Assembly: GCA_017999015.1 (NCBI GenBank) | Contig: JAGOBZ010000099.1 | Span: forward strand, 1 to 9,452 | Reading direction: 5' to 3' | From: Kiritimatiellia bacterium | GTDB lineage: Bacteria > Verrucomicrobiota > Kiritimatiellia > RFP12 > UBA1067 | DNA: 9,452 bases | Shown: positions 1 through 7,620 of the stretch, piece by piece | How the letters are laid out: the number at the start of each line of letters is the position of its first letter | Position numbering within the stretch: position 1 is the stretch's first letter | Position numbers and translations under genes: made by a program | Notes under the pieces: model-generated | Database searches by the model: none | What the model was told of the DNA's origin: nothing | The model's input: the letters and a program-made list of their open reading frames with translations, nothing else

Positions 1-60
1 GTCGCCGAAACTCTTGCCAAACAGCTCCGCCCGCGCCTGGCAGCCTTGATGAAGCCATGA
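1..60 (+). CDS. atpE: V-type ATP synthase subunit E, C-terminal end (partial)
   Basis: Only the last 19 codons and the TGA stop are inside the window; the gene begins upstream. The visible tail reads VAETLAKQLRPRLAALMKP. This fits the C-terminal end of the peripheral-stalk subunit E, which joins the catalytic head to the membrane stator. The assignment rests mainly on position: in operons of this type the gene before DUF2764 and subunit A is E. Its stop overlaps the start of the next gene as ATGA, which implies translational coupling. The fragment is too short to identify by sequence alone. Confidence 0.6.
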   Translation, partial: VAETLAKQLRPRLAALMKP

Positions 61-590
61 GTGTCATCTACCTACTTTCCAGCCTGCCCCTGCTGCGGTT
101 CGACACGCCGCCGGCGCTTGCGCCCGATGCGTTTCTGTCGGCCTGCCGCGACCAGCTCGGTGTCGCCGACGCGGCTGCGGCAGAGGCCCTGCTCACCGGC
201 ACCGCGTGTGACCATCCGTTCGTCGCCGCCTGGCGCGACCGCGACACGATCCTGCGCAATGCCGTGGCGCGTCAACGTGCGCGTCAGGCCGGCGCAGACG
301 CATCCCGCTGGCTGCGCCCCGCGTACGGCTGCGACACACGCATTGAGAGCCTGGTCGAAGAGGCTTTCGACGAGCCCGACCCGCTGCGGCGCGAAAAGGC
401 GCTCGATAAAATCCGCTGGCTGATCGTCGAAGAGCTGCAAGGACCGGACCCGCTCGACGTGAAGGGCGTCTTTGCCTATGCCGTCAAGCTCGCTCTCCTC
501 GCCCGCTGGACGGCCCTGACGCCGGAACAGGGCCAGACCGTTTTTGACCGTCTCACTGAAATCCCTCTCACGCTCAACACGGGCGCATGA
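57..590 (+). CDS. DUF2764 family protein of the V-type ATPase operon
   Basis: A 177-residue protein with no catalytic motif, signal peptide or membrane segment. The N-terminus (YLLSSLPLLRF, then a Pro-rich PPALAP and a helical FLSACRDQL) matches the start typical of DUF2764 proteins. These are encoded between subunits E and A in chlamydial, spirochaetal and Bacteroidetes V-ATPase operons. The C-terminal half is rich in charged helices (RWLRPAYG near residue 85, ALDKIRWLIVEEL near 115-127, AYAVKLALLARW near 141-152). The start at 57 forms ATGA with the stop of E; there is no strong Shine-Dalgarno, so coupling is likely. DUF2764 has no proven function as far as I know. Because the operon shows no C subunit, a role as a C-like coupling piece between shaft and rotor ring is a reasonable inference. 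The family call is made from memory of its N-terminal pattern plus context. Confidence 0.82.
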   Translation: MSVIYLLSSLPLLRFDTPPALAPDAFLSACRDQLGVADAAAAEALLTGTACDHPFVAAWRDRDTILRNAVARQRARQAGADASRWLRPAYGCDTRIESLVEEAFDEPDPLRREKALDKIRWLIVEELQGPDPLDVKGVFAYAVKLALLARWTALTPEQGQTVFDRLTEIPLTLNTGA

Positions 591-618
591 ACCCCCGCCC
601 ACTTACGGAAAAACGCTT

Positions 619-2361
619 ATGGAAACGACAGGAAAAATTGTCGGCGTCAATGGCAACATGATCACCGTCGCGTTCGACGGTGCGGTCGCTCAGAACGAGG
701 TCGGGTACGCCTGCATCGAGCAGGACGGCGCCACCCAGCGGCTGATGAGCGAGATCGTCCGCATCCGCGGCCGCCAGGCCGATCTCCAGGTGTTTGAAGA
801 CACGCGCGACCTTCAGGTCGGCGACTCTGTCGCCTTCACAGGCAACCTGCTGGCGGCGGAACTCGGACCCGGCCTGCTCACGCAGATCTACGACGGCCTG
901 CAGAACCCCCTGCCCCAGCTCGCCGAACAGTGCGGTTTTTTCCTGCAGCGCGGCACCTACCTCAAAGCCTTGAACCGCGAAACGCGCTGGGCCTTCACCC
1001 CCGTCGCGCGTCCGGGCGACCGCGTGAGCGCCGGCGAAACGCTCGGCACCGTCCCGGAAGGCATCTTTAAGCACCGCATCATGGTGCCCTTCGCTTTCCG
1101 CGGCGCGTACACCGTGAAGCAGGTCGCCGCTGCAGGCGACTACACGGTCGAGCAGGAGATCGCCGTTCTGACCGACGCCGACGGCAAGGATCACAGCGTC
1201 AGCATGCTGCAGCGCTGGCCGGTCAAGCTGCCGATCACCTGCTTCGCGGAGCGGCTCAAGCCGACCGAAACGATGACGACGCGCGTACGCTCGATCGACA
1301 CCTTCTTCCCGGTCGCGCTGGGCGGCACCTACTGCATTCCCGGCCCCTTCGGCGCGGGCAAGACCGTGCTGCAGCAGACCACATCGCGCTATGCGGACGT
1401 GGACATCGTGGTGCTTGCCGCCTGCGGCGAACGCGCGGGCGAAGTGGTCGAGACGCTGCGCGAATTTCCCGAGCTGGAAGACCCTCGCACCGGCAAGCCG
1501 CTGATGGACCGCACGGTCATCATCTGCAACACCTCATCCATGCCGGTCGCGGCGCGCGAAGCCTCGGTCTATACCGCGGTGACCCTTGCCGGCTACTACC
1601 GGCAGATGGGGCTGAACGTCTTGCTGCTGGCCGATTCCACCTCGCGCTGGGCGCAGGCCCTGCGCGAACTCTCGGGCCGCCTTGAGGAGATTCCGGGCGA
1701 GGAGGCCTTCCCGGCCTATCTCGAATCCCTGATCGCCAACTTCTACGAGCGCGCCGGGCTCGTGCGCCTCAAAGACGGCTCAATCGGCTCGGTCACGATC
1801 GGCGGCACGGTCTCGCCGGCGGGCGGCAACTTCGACGAGCCGGTCACCCAGGCCACGCTCAAGGTGGTCGGCGCCTTCCACGGCCTGTCACGCGCGCGCT
1901 CCGACGCGCGCCGCTATCCCGCCATCGACCCGCTGGAGAGCTGGAGCAAATACACCAGCATCATCGATAAAAAACGGGTTGAACAGGTGCGCGCGATCCT
2001 GCGCCAAGGCAACGATGTGGCCCAGATGATGAAGGTGGTCGGCGAGGAAGGCACCAGTATTGCCGACTTTATCGCCTATTTGAAAAGCGAGTTTCTCGAC
2101 GCGGTGTACCTCCAGCAGAATGCCTTCAGCGACATCGACGCCGCCACGCCGGCCGACCGCCAGCGCGAGATGTTCGACGTCGTCGAAAAAGCCCTGCTCG
2201 CCGCGTATCCCTTCAAGCAAAAGGACGAGGCGCGCAAATTCTTCCAAGGACTGACCCAGACCTGCATCGACTGGAACAACACGCCGCAGAACCAACCCGA
2301 TTTCGCAACCCGCCGCAACGAGATTGTCACGCGGATCGAGGAGACCTCCCGCCATGTATAA
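619..2361 (+). CDS. atpA: V-type ATP synthase catalytic subunit A
   Basis: The 580-residue catalytic subunit that binds and hydrolyses (or makes) ATP in the A3B3 head. The Walker A loop GPFGAGKT is at residues 242-249 (Lys248). The catalytic GER motif is at 270-272 (Glu271), with Walker B LLLAD at 335-339 followed by STSRWA. The insert typical of A subunits lies before the P-loop and includes GPGLLTQIYDGLQNPLP. NTSSMPVAAREAS and VSPAGGNFDEPVTQ are also intact. From memory the sequence is very close to spirochaetal/chlamydial A subunits, including the N-terminal KIVGVNGN. I chose the ATG at 619 because it gives that N-terminus; an in-frame ATG at 544 would overlap DUF2764 by 47 bases. A weak CGGAA lies about 10 bases upstream. 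The 3' end overlaps the start of subunit B by 8 bases. Confidence 0.97.
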   Translation: METTGKIVGVNGNMITVAFDGAVAQNEVGYACIEQDGATQRLMSEIVRIRGRQADLQVFEDTRDLQVGDSVAFTGNLLAAELGPGLLTQIYDGLQNPLPQLAEQCGFFLQRGTYLKALNRETRWAFTPVARPGDRVSAGETLGTVPEGIFKHRIMVPFAFRGAYTVKQVAAAGDYTVEQEIAVLTDADGKDHSVSMLQRWPVKLPITCFAERLKPTETMTTRVRSIDTFFPVALGGTYCIPGPFGAGKTVLQQTTSRYADVDIVVLAACGERAGEVVETLREFPELEDPRTGKPLMDRTVIICNTSSMPVAAREASVYTAVTLAGYYRQMGLNVLLLADSTSRWAQALRELSGRLEEIPGEEAFPAYLESLIANFYERAGLVRLKDGSIGSVTIGGTVSPAGGNFDEPVTQATLKVVGAFHGLSRARSDARRYPAIDPLESWSKYTSIIDKKRVEQVRAILRQGNDVAQMMKVVGEEGTSIADFIAYLKSEFLDAVYLQQNAFSDIDAATPADRQREMFDVVEKALLAAYPFKQKDEARKFFQGLTQTCIDWNNTPQNQPDFATRRNEIVTRIEETSRHV

Positions 2362-3658
2362 AGTCTACCACACCATCGACAACCTCGCGGGCAGCGTCAT
2401 CACGCTGCGCGCGCAGGGGGTCAAGTACCGCGAACTCGCCGAGGTCTCCTCGCGCGCAGGCACCTCGCTCGCGCAGGTCATCAAGCTCGACGGCGACACC
2501 GTCACGCTGCAAGTCTTCGCCGGCGCGCGCGGCATCGCGACCGACGGCAAGGTGCGCTTTCTGGGCGCGCCGATGCGCGTCCCCTTCTCTGACGCGCTGC
2601 TCGGCCGCGCCTTCACCGGCAGCGCCGTGCCGCGCGACAACGGTCCCGCGCTGACCGACAACCTGATCGACATCGGCACGCCGTCGGTCAACCCGGCCAA
2701 GCGCATCATGCCGCGCAACATGGTCCGCACCAACATCCCGATGATCGACGTCTTCAACTCGCTGGTCGAGTCGCAGAAGCTGCCGGTCTTCGCCCGCGCC
2801 GGCGAACCCTACAACCCGCTGCTCGCGCGCATCGCGCTGCAGGCCGAGGTCGACATCATCATCCTCGGCGGCATGGGGCTCAAATACGACGACTACCTCG
2901 CCTTCCGCGACACGCTGGACGAGAGCGGCGCGCTCTCGCGCACCGTCATGTTCGTGCACACCGCCTCCGACCCGATCGTCGAGTGCATGCTGGTGCCGGA
3001 CATCTCGCTGGCCGCGGCCGAGCAGTTCGCGCTGCAGGGCAAAAAAGTGCTGGTACTGCTGACCGACATGACCAGCTTCGCCGACGCGCTCAAGGAGATC
3101 GCCATCACCATGGAGCAGATCCCCTCCAACCGCGGCTATCCGGGCGACCTCTACTCGCAGCTCGCCGCGCGGTATGAGAAGGCGGTCGACTTCGAAGGCG
3201 CGGGCTCCATCACCATTCTCGCGGTCACCACCATGCCCGGCGACGACGTGACCCATCCGGTTCCGGACAACACCGGCTACATCACCGAGGGACAGTTCTA
3301 CCTGCGCAACGGCCGCATCGAGCCCTTCGGCTCGCTGAGCCGCCTCAAGCAGCAGGTCAACAAAGACACGCGCGAAGACCACCGCACCATCATGGACGCG
3401 ATGATCAAGCTCTACGCCTCTTTTAAGGAGACGCAGGAGAAGCAGTCCATGGGCTTCCGCATGAGCGACTGGGACGGCAAGCTGCTCAAATACGGCGAGC
3501 GGTTCGAAAAGGAAATGATGGACCTCTCGGTCAACATCCCCCTCGAAAAGGCGCTCGACCTGGGCTGGCAGATCCTGGCTGACTGTTTCGAACCGGGCGA
3601 GACCGGCATCCCCTCCAAACTCACGACAGCCTTCTGGCCTACGGACAAAAGGCTGTGA
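2354..3658 (+). CDS. atpB: V-type ATP synthase regulatory subunit B
   Basis: The 434-residue non-catalytic partner of A in the A3B3 head. The expected P-loop position carries a degenerate sequence (RAGEP, around residues 148-152), as is normal for B. Family motifs are LTDMTS at 236-241, EQIPSNRGYPGDLYSQLA, PGDDVTHPVPDNTGYITEGQ, and SLSRL at 327-331, where Arg330 is the likely arginine finger reaching into the catalytic site. The start at 2354 gives the usual MYKVYHTI opening. It is preceded by GAGGAGA (2338-2344), 9 bases upstream and inside the end of subunit A. The more upstream in-frame start at 2324 would add a non-family extension. The A/B overlap of 8 bases favours matched A:B output. 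Confidence 0.97.
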   Translation: MYKVYHTIDNLAGSVITLRAQGVKYRELAEVSSRAGTSLAQVIKLDGDTVTLQVFAGARGIATDGKVRFLGAPMRVPFSDALLGRAFTGSAVPRDNGPALTDNLIDIGTPSVNPAKRIMPRNMVRTNIPMIDVFNSLVESQKLPVFARAGEPYNPLLARIALQAEVDIIILGGMGLKYDDYLAFRDTLDESGALSRTVMFVHTASDPIVECMLVPDISLAAAEQFALQGKKVLVLLTDMTSFADALKEIAITMEQIPSNRGYPGDLYSQLAARYEKAVDFEGAGSITILAVTTMPGDDVTHPVPDNTGYITEGQFYLRNGRIEPFGSLSRLKQQVNKDTREDHRTIMDAMIKLYASFKETQEKQSMGFRMSDWDGKLLKYGERFEKEMMDLSVNIPLEKALDLGWQILADCFEPGETGIPSKLTTAFWPTDKRL

Positions 3659-3666
3659 GGCTGTAA

Positions 3667-4281
3667 ATGGCCAAAATCAAACACACCAAGACCGAGCTGA
3701 AGGCGCAGAGCGACGCGCTCAAGCGCTTCCAGCGTTTTCTGCCGATGCTGCAGCTCAAGAAGCAGCAGTTGCAGGCGGAGATCGCCGCCATCACCGCGCG
3801 GATCGATGAGGTGTCGGCGCGCGAGACCGCCGCGCGGCGTGACCTGTCCGCATGGGTCGCGCTCTTCGCTGAACCCGGCAAGCCGCTCGACGCGCTGGTT
3901 CATGTCGAGCGCGTCAACACCGGCACCAGCAATATCGCGGGCGTGACCATCCCGGTCTACAAAGGCCTCGAGGTCACGCGCGCGCCGCTCGACCTTTTCG
4001 CCACGCCGGCCTGGCACGACAATGCGGCGGAGACCCTGACCGCCATTCTGTCGCTCAAGGCCGAGCGGCTCGTGCTCGAACACCAGCGCGAACTGGTCAT
4101 CCGCGAGTTGAACACCACGTCGCAACGCGTGAACCTGTTCGAAAAAGTCAAGATCCCGGAGTGCAAAGAGAACATCCGGATCATCCGCATCGCGATCGGC
4201 GACGAGCAGACCGCCTCGGTCACCCGCGGCAAGATCGCCAAAGGACGCGCCGGCCAGGCCCAAGAGGAGGATGCGGCATGA
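3667..4281 (+). CDS. atpD: V-type ATP synthase subunit D (central shaft)
   Basis: A 204-residue, mostly helical protein that forms the rotating central shaft inside the A3B3 head. The N-terminal helix (KHTKTELKAQSDALKRF, then FLPMLQLKKQQLQAEI) and the C-terminal helix (RVNLFEKVKIPECKENIRII, ending in a polar tail) form the antiparallel coiled coil expected for the family. The length is normal. The ATG at 3667 follows GAGG (3657-3660) with a 6-base spacer and lies only 8 bases after the stop of B. The gene ends in ATGA, shared with subunit I. No separate F gene, which normally caps this shaft in archaeal enzymes, is seen in the window. Confidence 0.93.
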   Translation: MAKIKHTKTELKAQSDALKRFQRFLPMLQLKKQQLQAEIAAITARIDEVSARETAARRDLSAWVALFAEPGKPLDALVHVERVNTGTSNIAGVTIPVYKGLEVTRAPLDLFATPAWHDNAAETLTAILSLKAERLVLEHQRELVIRELNTTSQRVNLFEKVKIPECKENIRIIRIAIGDEQTASVTRGKIAKGRAGQAQEEDAA

Positions 4282-6110
4282 TCGTTCCGATGAAACACAT
4301 GACCCTGCTCTGCGTGGCCGCCGAACGCGAGGCTACACTGGAGCGTCTGCGCGAGCTGGGCGCGGTGCATCTTGAACTGGGCGGCGCGGCCGATTCCGAA
4401 GCCTGCCGCCACGCGCAGAACCGTCTGGCGACCGCACGCCACGCGCAGCAGATTTTGAAGGACGCGCTGGCCGGCAAGCCTGTCATCCCTACGGTCTCCG
4501 GCCCTCACAAGACCCACGGCCACGAAGGCGGCGCCACCGATCCCTTGTCTGCCCCTCTGCCCGAGATCGCGGGAGATGCCGAGGCGCACATCGCCGCCAT
4601 CTGCCGACTGGCCGACCTGCGTCAGGCGCTGGCCAACGAGGCCGAGCGGCTCGCGCGCGAAATCGCGCGGGTGACGCCCTTCGGCAGCTTCGACACCGCC
4701 CTGCCCGCGCGGCTCGCCGCGCAGGGCGTGCCGGTCCGCCTGTTCAGCGCGCCGGCCGCCGCCGTGCTGACGCAGGGCGGAGGCGCCATGATCCACACGC
4801 TCAGCGCCGACGCCCACACCGTCTGGGGCGTGATGATCGGGCCGGGCGGCCTGCCGGAGGGCTGTGTGCCCGCCGCGCTGCCGGAAACCCCGCTCGACCT
4901 GCTGCGCGAGCAGCACGAAGAAGCCCGCGCACGGATCGGCCAAATCACCGAGCGCCTGTGCCACGCCGCCCGCCATGCGGACAGCGTGCAGGCCGAAACC
5001 GACCGCCTGAGCGAGCTGAGCCTGTTCGCCACAGCGGCCGCCGCGATGCAATCCGCCGGCGCGGTGGTCTGGATCACCGGCTGGCTGCCGTCCGACCAGG
5101 AGGCCGAGCTGCGCGAGACCGCGCGCGAAAATGCCTGGGGCCTGCTAACGCGTGAGCCGGCGGCGGACGAGACGCCACCCACGCTGCTGCGGCCGCCGCG
5201 CCTCTTTCGTCCGGTGCTGGCGCTCTTTGAAGGGCTCGGCATCTCGCCGGCCTACACGGAGGCCGACATCAGCGTCCCCTTCTTCTGCTTTTTCAGCATC
5301 TTTTTTGCCATGCTGGTAGGCGACGGCGGCTACGGCACGCTGATCTTGGGGCTGACGCTTTTCGCGCGCCGCAAGCTGCCGACCGCGCCGCGCGCGCCGT
5401 TCGTGCTGCTGACCTGCTTCGCGACGGCCACCATCCTGTGGGGGCTGCTTTCCAACACCTGGTTCGGCGCGCACCCCGGATTTGCGGACAACGCAGCCAG
5501 CCGCTGGCTGAACCATCCCGAAAACGGCATCAACAACATGATGCTGTTCTGCTTCACGCTGGGGGTGATCCACCTCTCGCTGGCGCGTCTCTGGAACGCC
5601 GCCGCACTGTTTCCGGACACCAAGGCGCTGGCGCAGCTCGGGTGGGTCGGCGTGGTGATCTTCATGTACTGCATGTCGTGCGGGATTGTCGGAATATTTA
5701 AGGCGCCGGCCTTCATCTATCCGATCTTTGCGGTCTCGCTGGTGTTGATTTTCCTCTTCACGCTGAAGCGCGACGAGCTGAAGACCAACGGCATCGAACT
5801 CGGCATGCTGCCGCTCAACATCGTGAGCGCGCTCGGCGATATCATCTCGTACGTGCGCCTCTTCGCAGTGGGGCTGGCTTCTGTGAAGGTCGCTGAAAAC
5901 TTCAACGACATGGCGGTCAACCTCGGGCTGCCGCTGTGGGCCAAGATCGTGCCGATGCTCCTGATCCTGCTGGTCGGCCACGGGCTGAACTTCGCGATGG
6001 CGGGCCTCAGCATCCTGGTGCACGCCGTACGCCTCAACACCCTGGAATTCTCAAACCACAAAGGCATCACCTGGGCCGGTTACGCCTTCAAACCTTTCAA
6101 AAGACTGTAA
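4278..6110 (+). CDS. atpI: V-type ATP synthase subunit I (membrane stator, a-subunit homologue)
   Basis: A 610-residue protein with a soluble N-terminal half (about residues 1-325, alpha/beta plus coiled-coil) and a C-terminal half with about seven or eight membrane helices. The membrane part starts at about residue 333 with FFAMLVGDGGYG, a family hallmark. The essential stator arginine that faces the rotor ring lies in DIISYVRLFAVGLA (Arg527). The C-terminus ends with LNTLEFSNHKG and a GYAFKPF-like tail, normal for the family. I chose the ATG at 4278 because it follows a strong AGGAGG (4265-4270, 7-base spacer), overlaps the stop of D as ATGA, and opens with IVPMKHMTLLCV as in homologues. 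Upstream in-frame starts would overlap D by more than 100 bases. The N-terminal half is Ala/Arg rich and less conserved than the membrane half. Confidence 0.95.
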   Translation: MIVPMKHMTLLCVAAEREATLERLRELGAVHLELGGAADSEACRHAQNRLATARHAQQILKDALAGKPVIPTVSGPHKTHGHEGGATDPLSAPLPEIAGDAEAHIAAICRLADLRQALANEAERLAREIARVTPFGSFDTALPARLAAQGVPVRLFSAPAAAVLTQGGGAMIHTLSADAHTVWGVMIGPGGLPEGCVPAALPETPLDLLREQHEEARARIGQITERLCHAARHADSVQAETDRLSELSLFATAAAAMQSAGAVVWITGWLPSDQEAELRETARENAWGLLTREPAADETPPTLLRPPRLFRPVLALFEGLGISPAYTEADISVPFFCFFSIFFAMLVGDGGYGTLILGLTLFARRKLPTAPRAPFVLLTCFATATILWGLLSNTWFGAHPGFADNAASRWLNHPENGINNMMLFCFTLGVIHLSLARLWNAAALFPDTKALAQLGWVGVVIFMYCMSCGIVGIFKAPAFIYPIFAVSLVLIFLFTLKRDELKTNGIELGMLPLNIVSALGDIISYVRLFAVGLASVKVAENFNDMAVNLGLPLWAKIVPMLLILLVGHGLNFAMAGLSILVHAVRLNTLEFSNHKGITWAGYAFKPFKRL

Positions 6111-6131
6111 CCTACAAAAGGAGCAACAACC

Positions 6132-6599
6132 ATGAATCCTGAAACACTGGCAACCTTCAATCAGACCTTGGGCATCGCGGGCGCGGTCGCCTGTCTCGGT
6201 CTCAGCGCCACCGGCTCGGCCTTCGGCACCGGTTTCGCGGCGACGTCGGCCATGGGCGCCTGGAAAAAATGCTACGCGCAGAGCAAGCCCGCCCCCTTCA
6301 TCCTGCTCGGGCTGGTCGGCGCGCCGATCACGCAGACGCTGTACGGCATGATCCTGATGTTCGTCATGTTCGGCAAAGCCTCAGCGGGCCTGCCGCTGCT
6401 GATCCTCGGCATCTTTGCGGGACTGGGCATCGGTTTCTCCGCCCTGTTCCAGGGGCGTGCCGCCGCAGCCGCCTGCGACGCGCAGGCCGAGACCGGGCAG
6501 GGCCTCACCAACTACTTCGCCGCGCTCGGCATCGTCGAGACCGTCGCGATTTTCACGATGGTCTTCACGCTGATCGCCGTGTTCCAGATCAATGTCTAA
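6132..6599 (+). CDS. atpK: V-type ATP synthase subunit K (rotor ring proteolipid)
   Basis: A 155-residue, four-helix (double-hairpin) proteolipid. Hydrophobic helices lie near residues 13-33, 54-80, 87-107 and 127-152. It has one ion-binding carboxylate, Glu136 in IVETVAIF of helix 4, while helix 2 carries TQTLYG (Thr67, Gln68, Tyr71) instead of an acid. One carboxylate per four helices is the V-type pattern, as in Enterococcus hirae NtpK. The set Thr67/Gln68/Tyr71, Gln107 (FQGRAAAA) and Glu136 matches the Na+-binding residues known for NtpK, so Na+ coupling is plausible. A good AAGGAG (6118-6123) sits 8 bases before the ATG. The 21-base gap after subunit I and the strong ribosome site fit the high copy number needed for a ring subunit. 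It is the last recognisable ATPase gene of the operon. Confidence 0.94.
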   Translation: MNPETLATFNQTLGIAGAVACLGLSATGSAFGTGFAATSAMGAWKKCYAQSKPAPFILLGLVGAPITQTLYGMILMFVMFGKASAGLPLLILGIFAGLGIGFSALFQGRAAAAACDAQAETGQGLTNYFAALGIVETVAIFTMVFTLIAVFQINV

Positions 6600-6629
6600 G
6601 CCCACCGCCCGCAGAGTGAAGTAACCTTA

Positions 6630-6684
6630 TCCACAGATGACACAGATTGAGATCTCATCTGCGAAAATCTGTGTAATCTGTGGA
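6630..6684 (+). repeat. Imperfect palindromic intergenic repeat (CACAGATT type)
   Basis: Arms at 6630-6648 and 6666-6684 are inverted copies of 19 bases with one mismatch. The 17-base centre contains the 8-base palindrome GAGATCTC (6649-6656). Each arm itself has a 9-base-period direct repeat of CACAGAT. The T-run expected of a terminator is absent: the right arm is followed by an A-run. The element resembles short palindromic elements scattered through intergenic regions of many bacterial genomes, but that is recalled rather than tested here. In RNA it would fold into a long hairpin between the ATPase operon and the HAD gene and could protect the operon's 3' end. Confidence 0.75.
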
Positions 6685-6704
6685 CAAAAAAATAGTAGGT
6701 AGGC

Positions 6705-7580
6705 ATGCTGGCGTTGCCCAAACACCACGACACGCTTGTGGGCATTGACTCCGACGGCTGCGTCTTCGACACGATGACGGTCAAGCAGCGGGAGCACTTC
6801 TTCCCCGCCATCATCCGGCACTGGGGACTGGAAGCGTGCGCTGACGCGCTCCGCGCCTGCGCGGCGTTCGTCAACCTGACCTCAAAAACGCGCGGCAGCA
6901 ACCGCTTCCCGGCGCTGCTGCGCGTTTTCGAGCTGCTGCCCGACTATCCCGGTGCGCGCGAGTGCGGCGCCAAGCTGCCGGCGACCGACGCCTTGCGCGC
7001 GTATGTCCAGTCGGGCCTGCCGCTGGGCAACCCGTCGCTGCAGGCCGAAGTCGCGCGCACGCAGGACCCCGAGCTGGCGCGCGTGCTGGCCTGGAGCTTG
7101 GCGCTCAACGACGACATCGATGCCCGCATGCGGCCGGTGCCGCCCTTCGCCGGGGCCGTGCGGGCGCTCGGGCTGATCCATGCATCGAGCGACGCGCTGG
7201 TCGTTTCGCAGACACCGGAGGCGGCCCTGGTCAAAGAGTGGGAGCTGCACGGCCTGACCGGGTATGTCAGCCTGATCGCCGGACAGGAGAAAGGCAGCAA
7301 GGCCGAGCACCTGCGGCTGGCCTCAGACGGCCGTTACGCCCCAGACCGCATCCTGCTGATCGGCGACGCGCAGGGCGACCTCGCCGCGGCGCGCGAGGCC
7401 GGCGTCCTCTTTTATCCGATCGACCCAGGCGCCGAGGAGCGCGCATGGGAACGATTCTGCGACGAGGCGTATCCTCGGTTTCTTGCCGGCACCTACGCCG
7501 GGCCTTACGAACAGGGGCTGATTGCCGCGTTCGAAGCGCTGCTGCCCGACACTCCCCCTTGGCTGCCGAAAAGGTTATAG
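6705..7580 (+). CDS. HAD-superfamily hydrolase, phosphatase-like, substrate unknown
   Basis: A 291-residue soluble protein with the four HAD motifs. Motif I is GIDSDGCVFDT, with nucleophile Asp15 and acid/base Asp17. Motif II is VVSQT (Ser168). The motif III lysine is in GQEKGSKAEHL (Lys196 or Lys199). Motif IV is IGDAQGD (Asp221 and Asp225). This set predicts an Mg2+-dependent phosphotransfer enzyme, most likely a phosphatase. About 145 residues separate motifs I and II, larger than in small phosphoglycolate-phosphatase-type members. That region includes FVNLTSKTRGSNRF, which looks conserved enough to define the substrate pocket. Start: ATG at 6705 behind AGGTAGG (6697-6703), a close and moderate ribosome site. 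It lies 105 bases after subunit K with no clear terminator between, so read-through from the ATPase operon is possible. The substrate cannot be named. Confidence 0.85.
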   Translation: MLALPKHHDTLVGIDSDGCVFDTMTVKQREHFFPAIIRHWGLEACADALRACAAFVNLTSKTRGSNRFPALLRVFELLPDYPGARECGAKLPATDALRAYVQSGLPLGNPSLQAEVARTQDPELARVLAWSLALNDDIDARMRPVPPFAGAVRALGLIHASSDALVVSQTPEAALVKEWELHGLTGYVSLIAGQEKGSKAEHLRLASDGRYAPDRILLIGDAQGDLAAAREAGVLFYPIDPGAEERAWERFCDEAYPRFLAGTYAGPYEQGLIAAFEALLPDTPPWLPKRL

Positions 7581-7620
7581 CCGTCCAGATTGCATTTGGT
7601 TTTAAGTTTCGTGCGGGTGC

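Noticed and set aside
544..618. Upstream ATG at 544 as the start of subunit A
   Set aside because: It would overlap DUF2764 by 47 bases and add 25 residues unlike any A subunit; ATG 619 gives the conserved N-terminus.
2327..3382. Long antisense reading frame (351 codons) opposite subunit B
   Set aside because: It is a by-product of high GC content and strong third-position bias; the + strand frame is an unmistakable B subunit and the antisense product has an unnatural composition rich in Arg, Asp and Val.
4161..4277. Upstream start for subunit I at 4161
   Set aside because: The added 39 residues overlap subunit D, while ATG 4278 has AGGAGG at ideal spacing and the ATGA overlap.
3957..5051. 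Antisense reading frame of 364 codons opposite subunits D and I
   Set aside because: It spans two real genes on the other strand, has no recognisable domain or ribosome site, and is explained by GC-driven open frames.
6627..6687. Replication origin
   Set aside because: There are only two box-like matches, both mostly supplied by the repeat sequence, with no AT-rich unwinding region or dnaA/dnaN genes nearby.
6630..6690. Intrinsic terminator for the ATPase operon
   Set aside because: The hairpin is followed by an A-run, not a T-run, on the + strand, and the minus-strand direction also lacks a T-run after the stem. It fits an interspersed palindrome better.
6627..6901. Minus-strand reading frames at 6596-6901 and 6627-6821 covering the repeat
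   Set aside because: They run through the palindrome and into the antisense of the HAD gene; low-complexity peptides from such repeats are common false gene calls.
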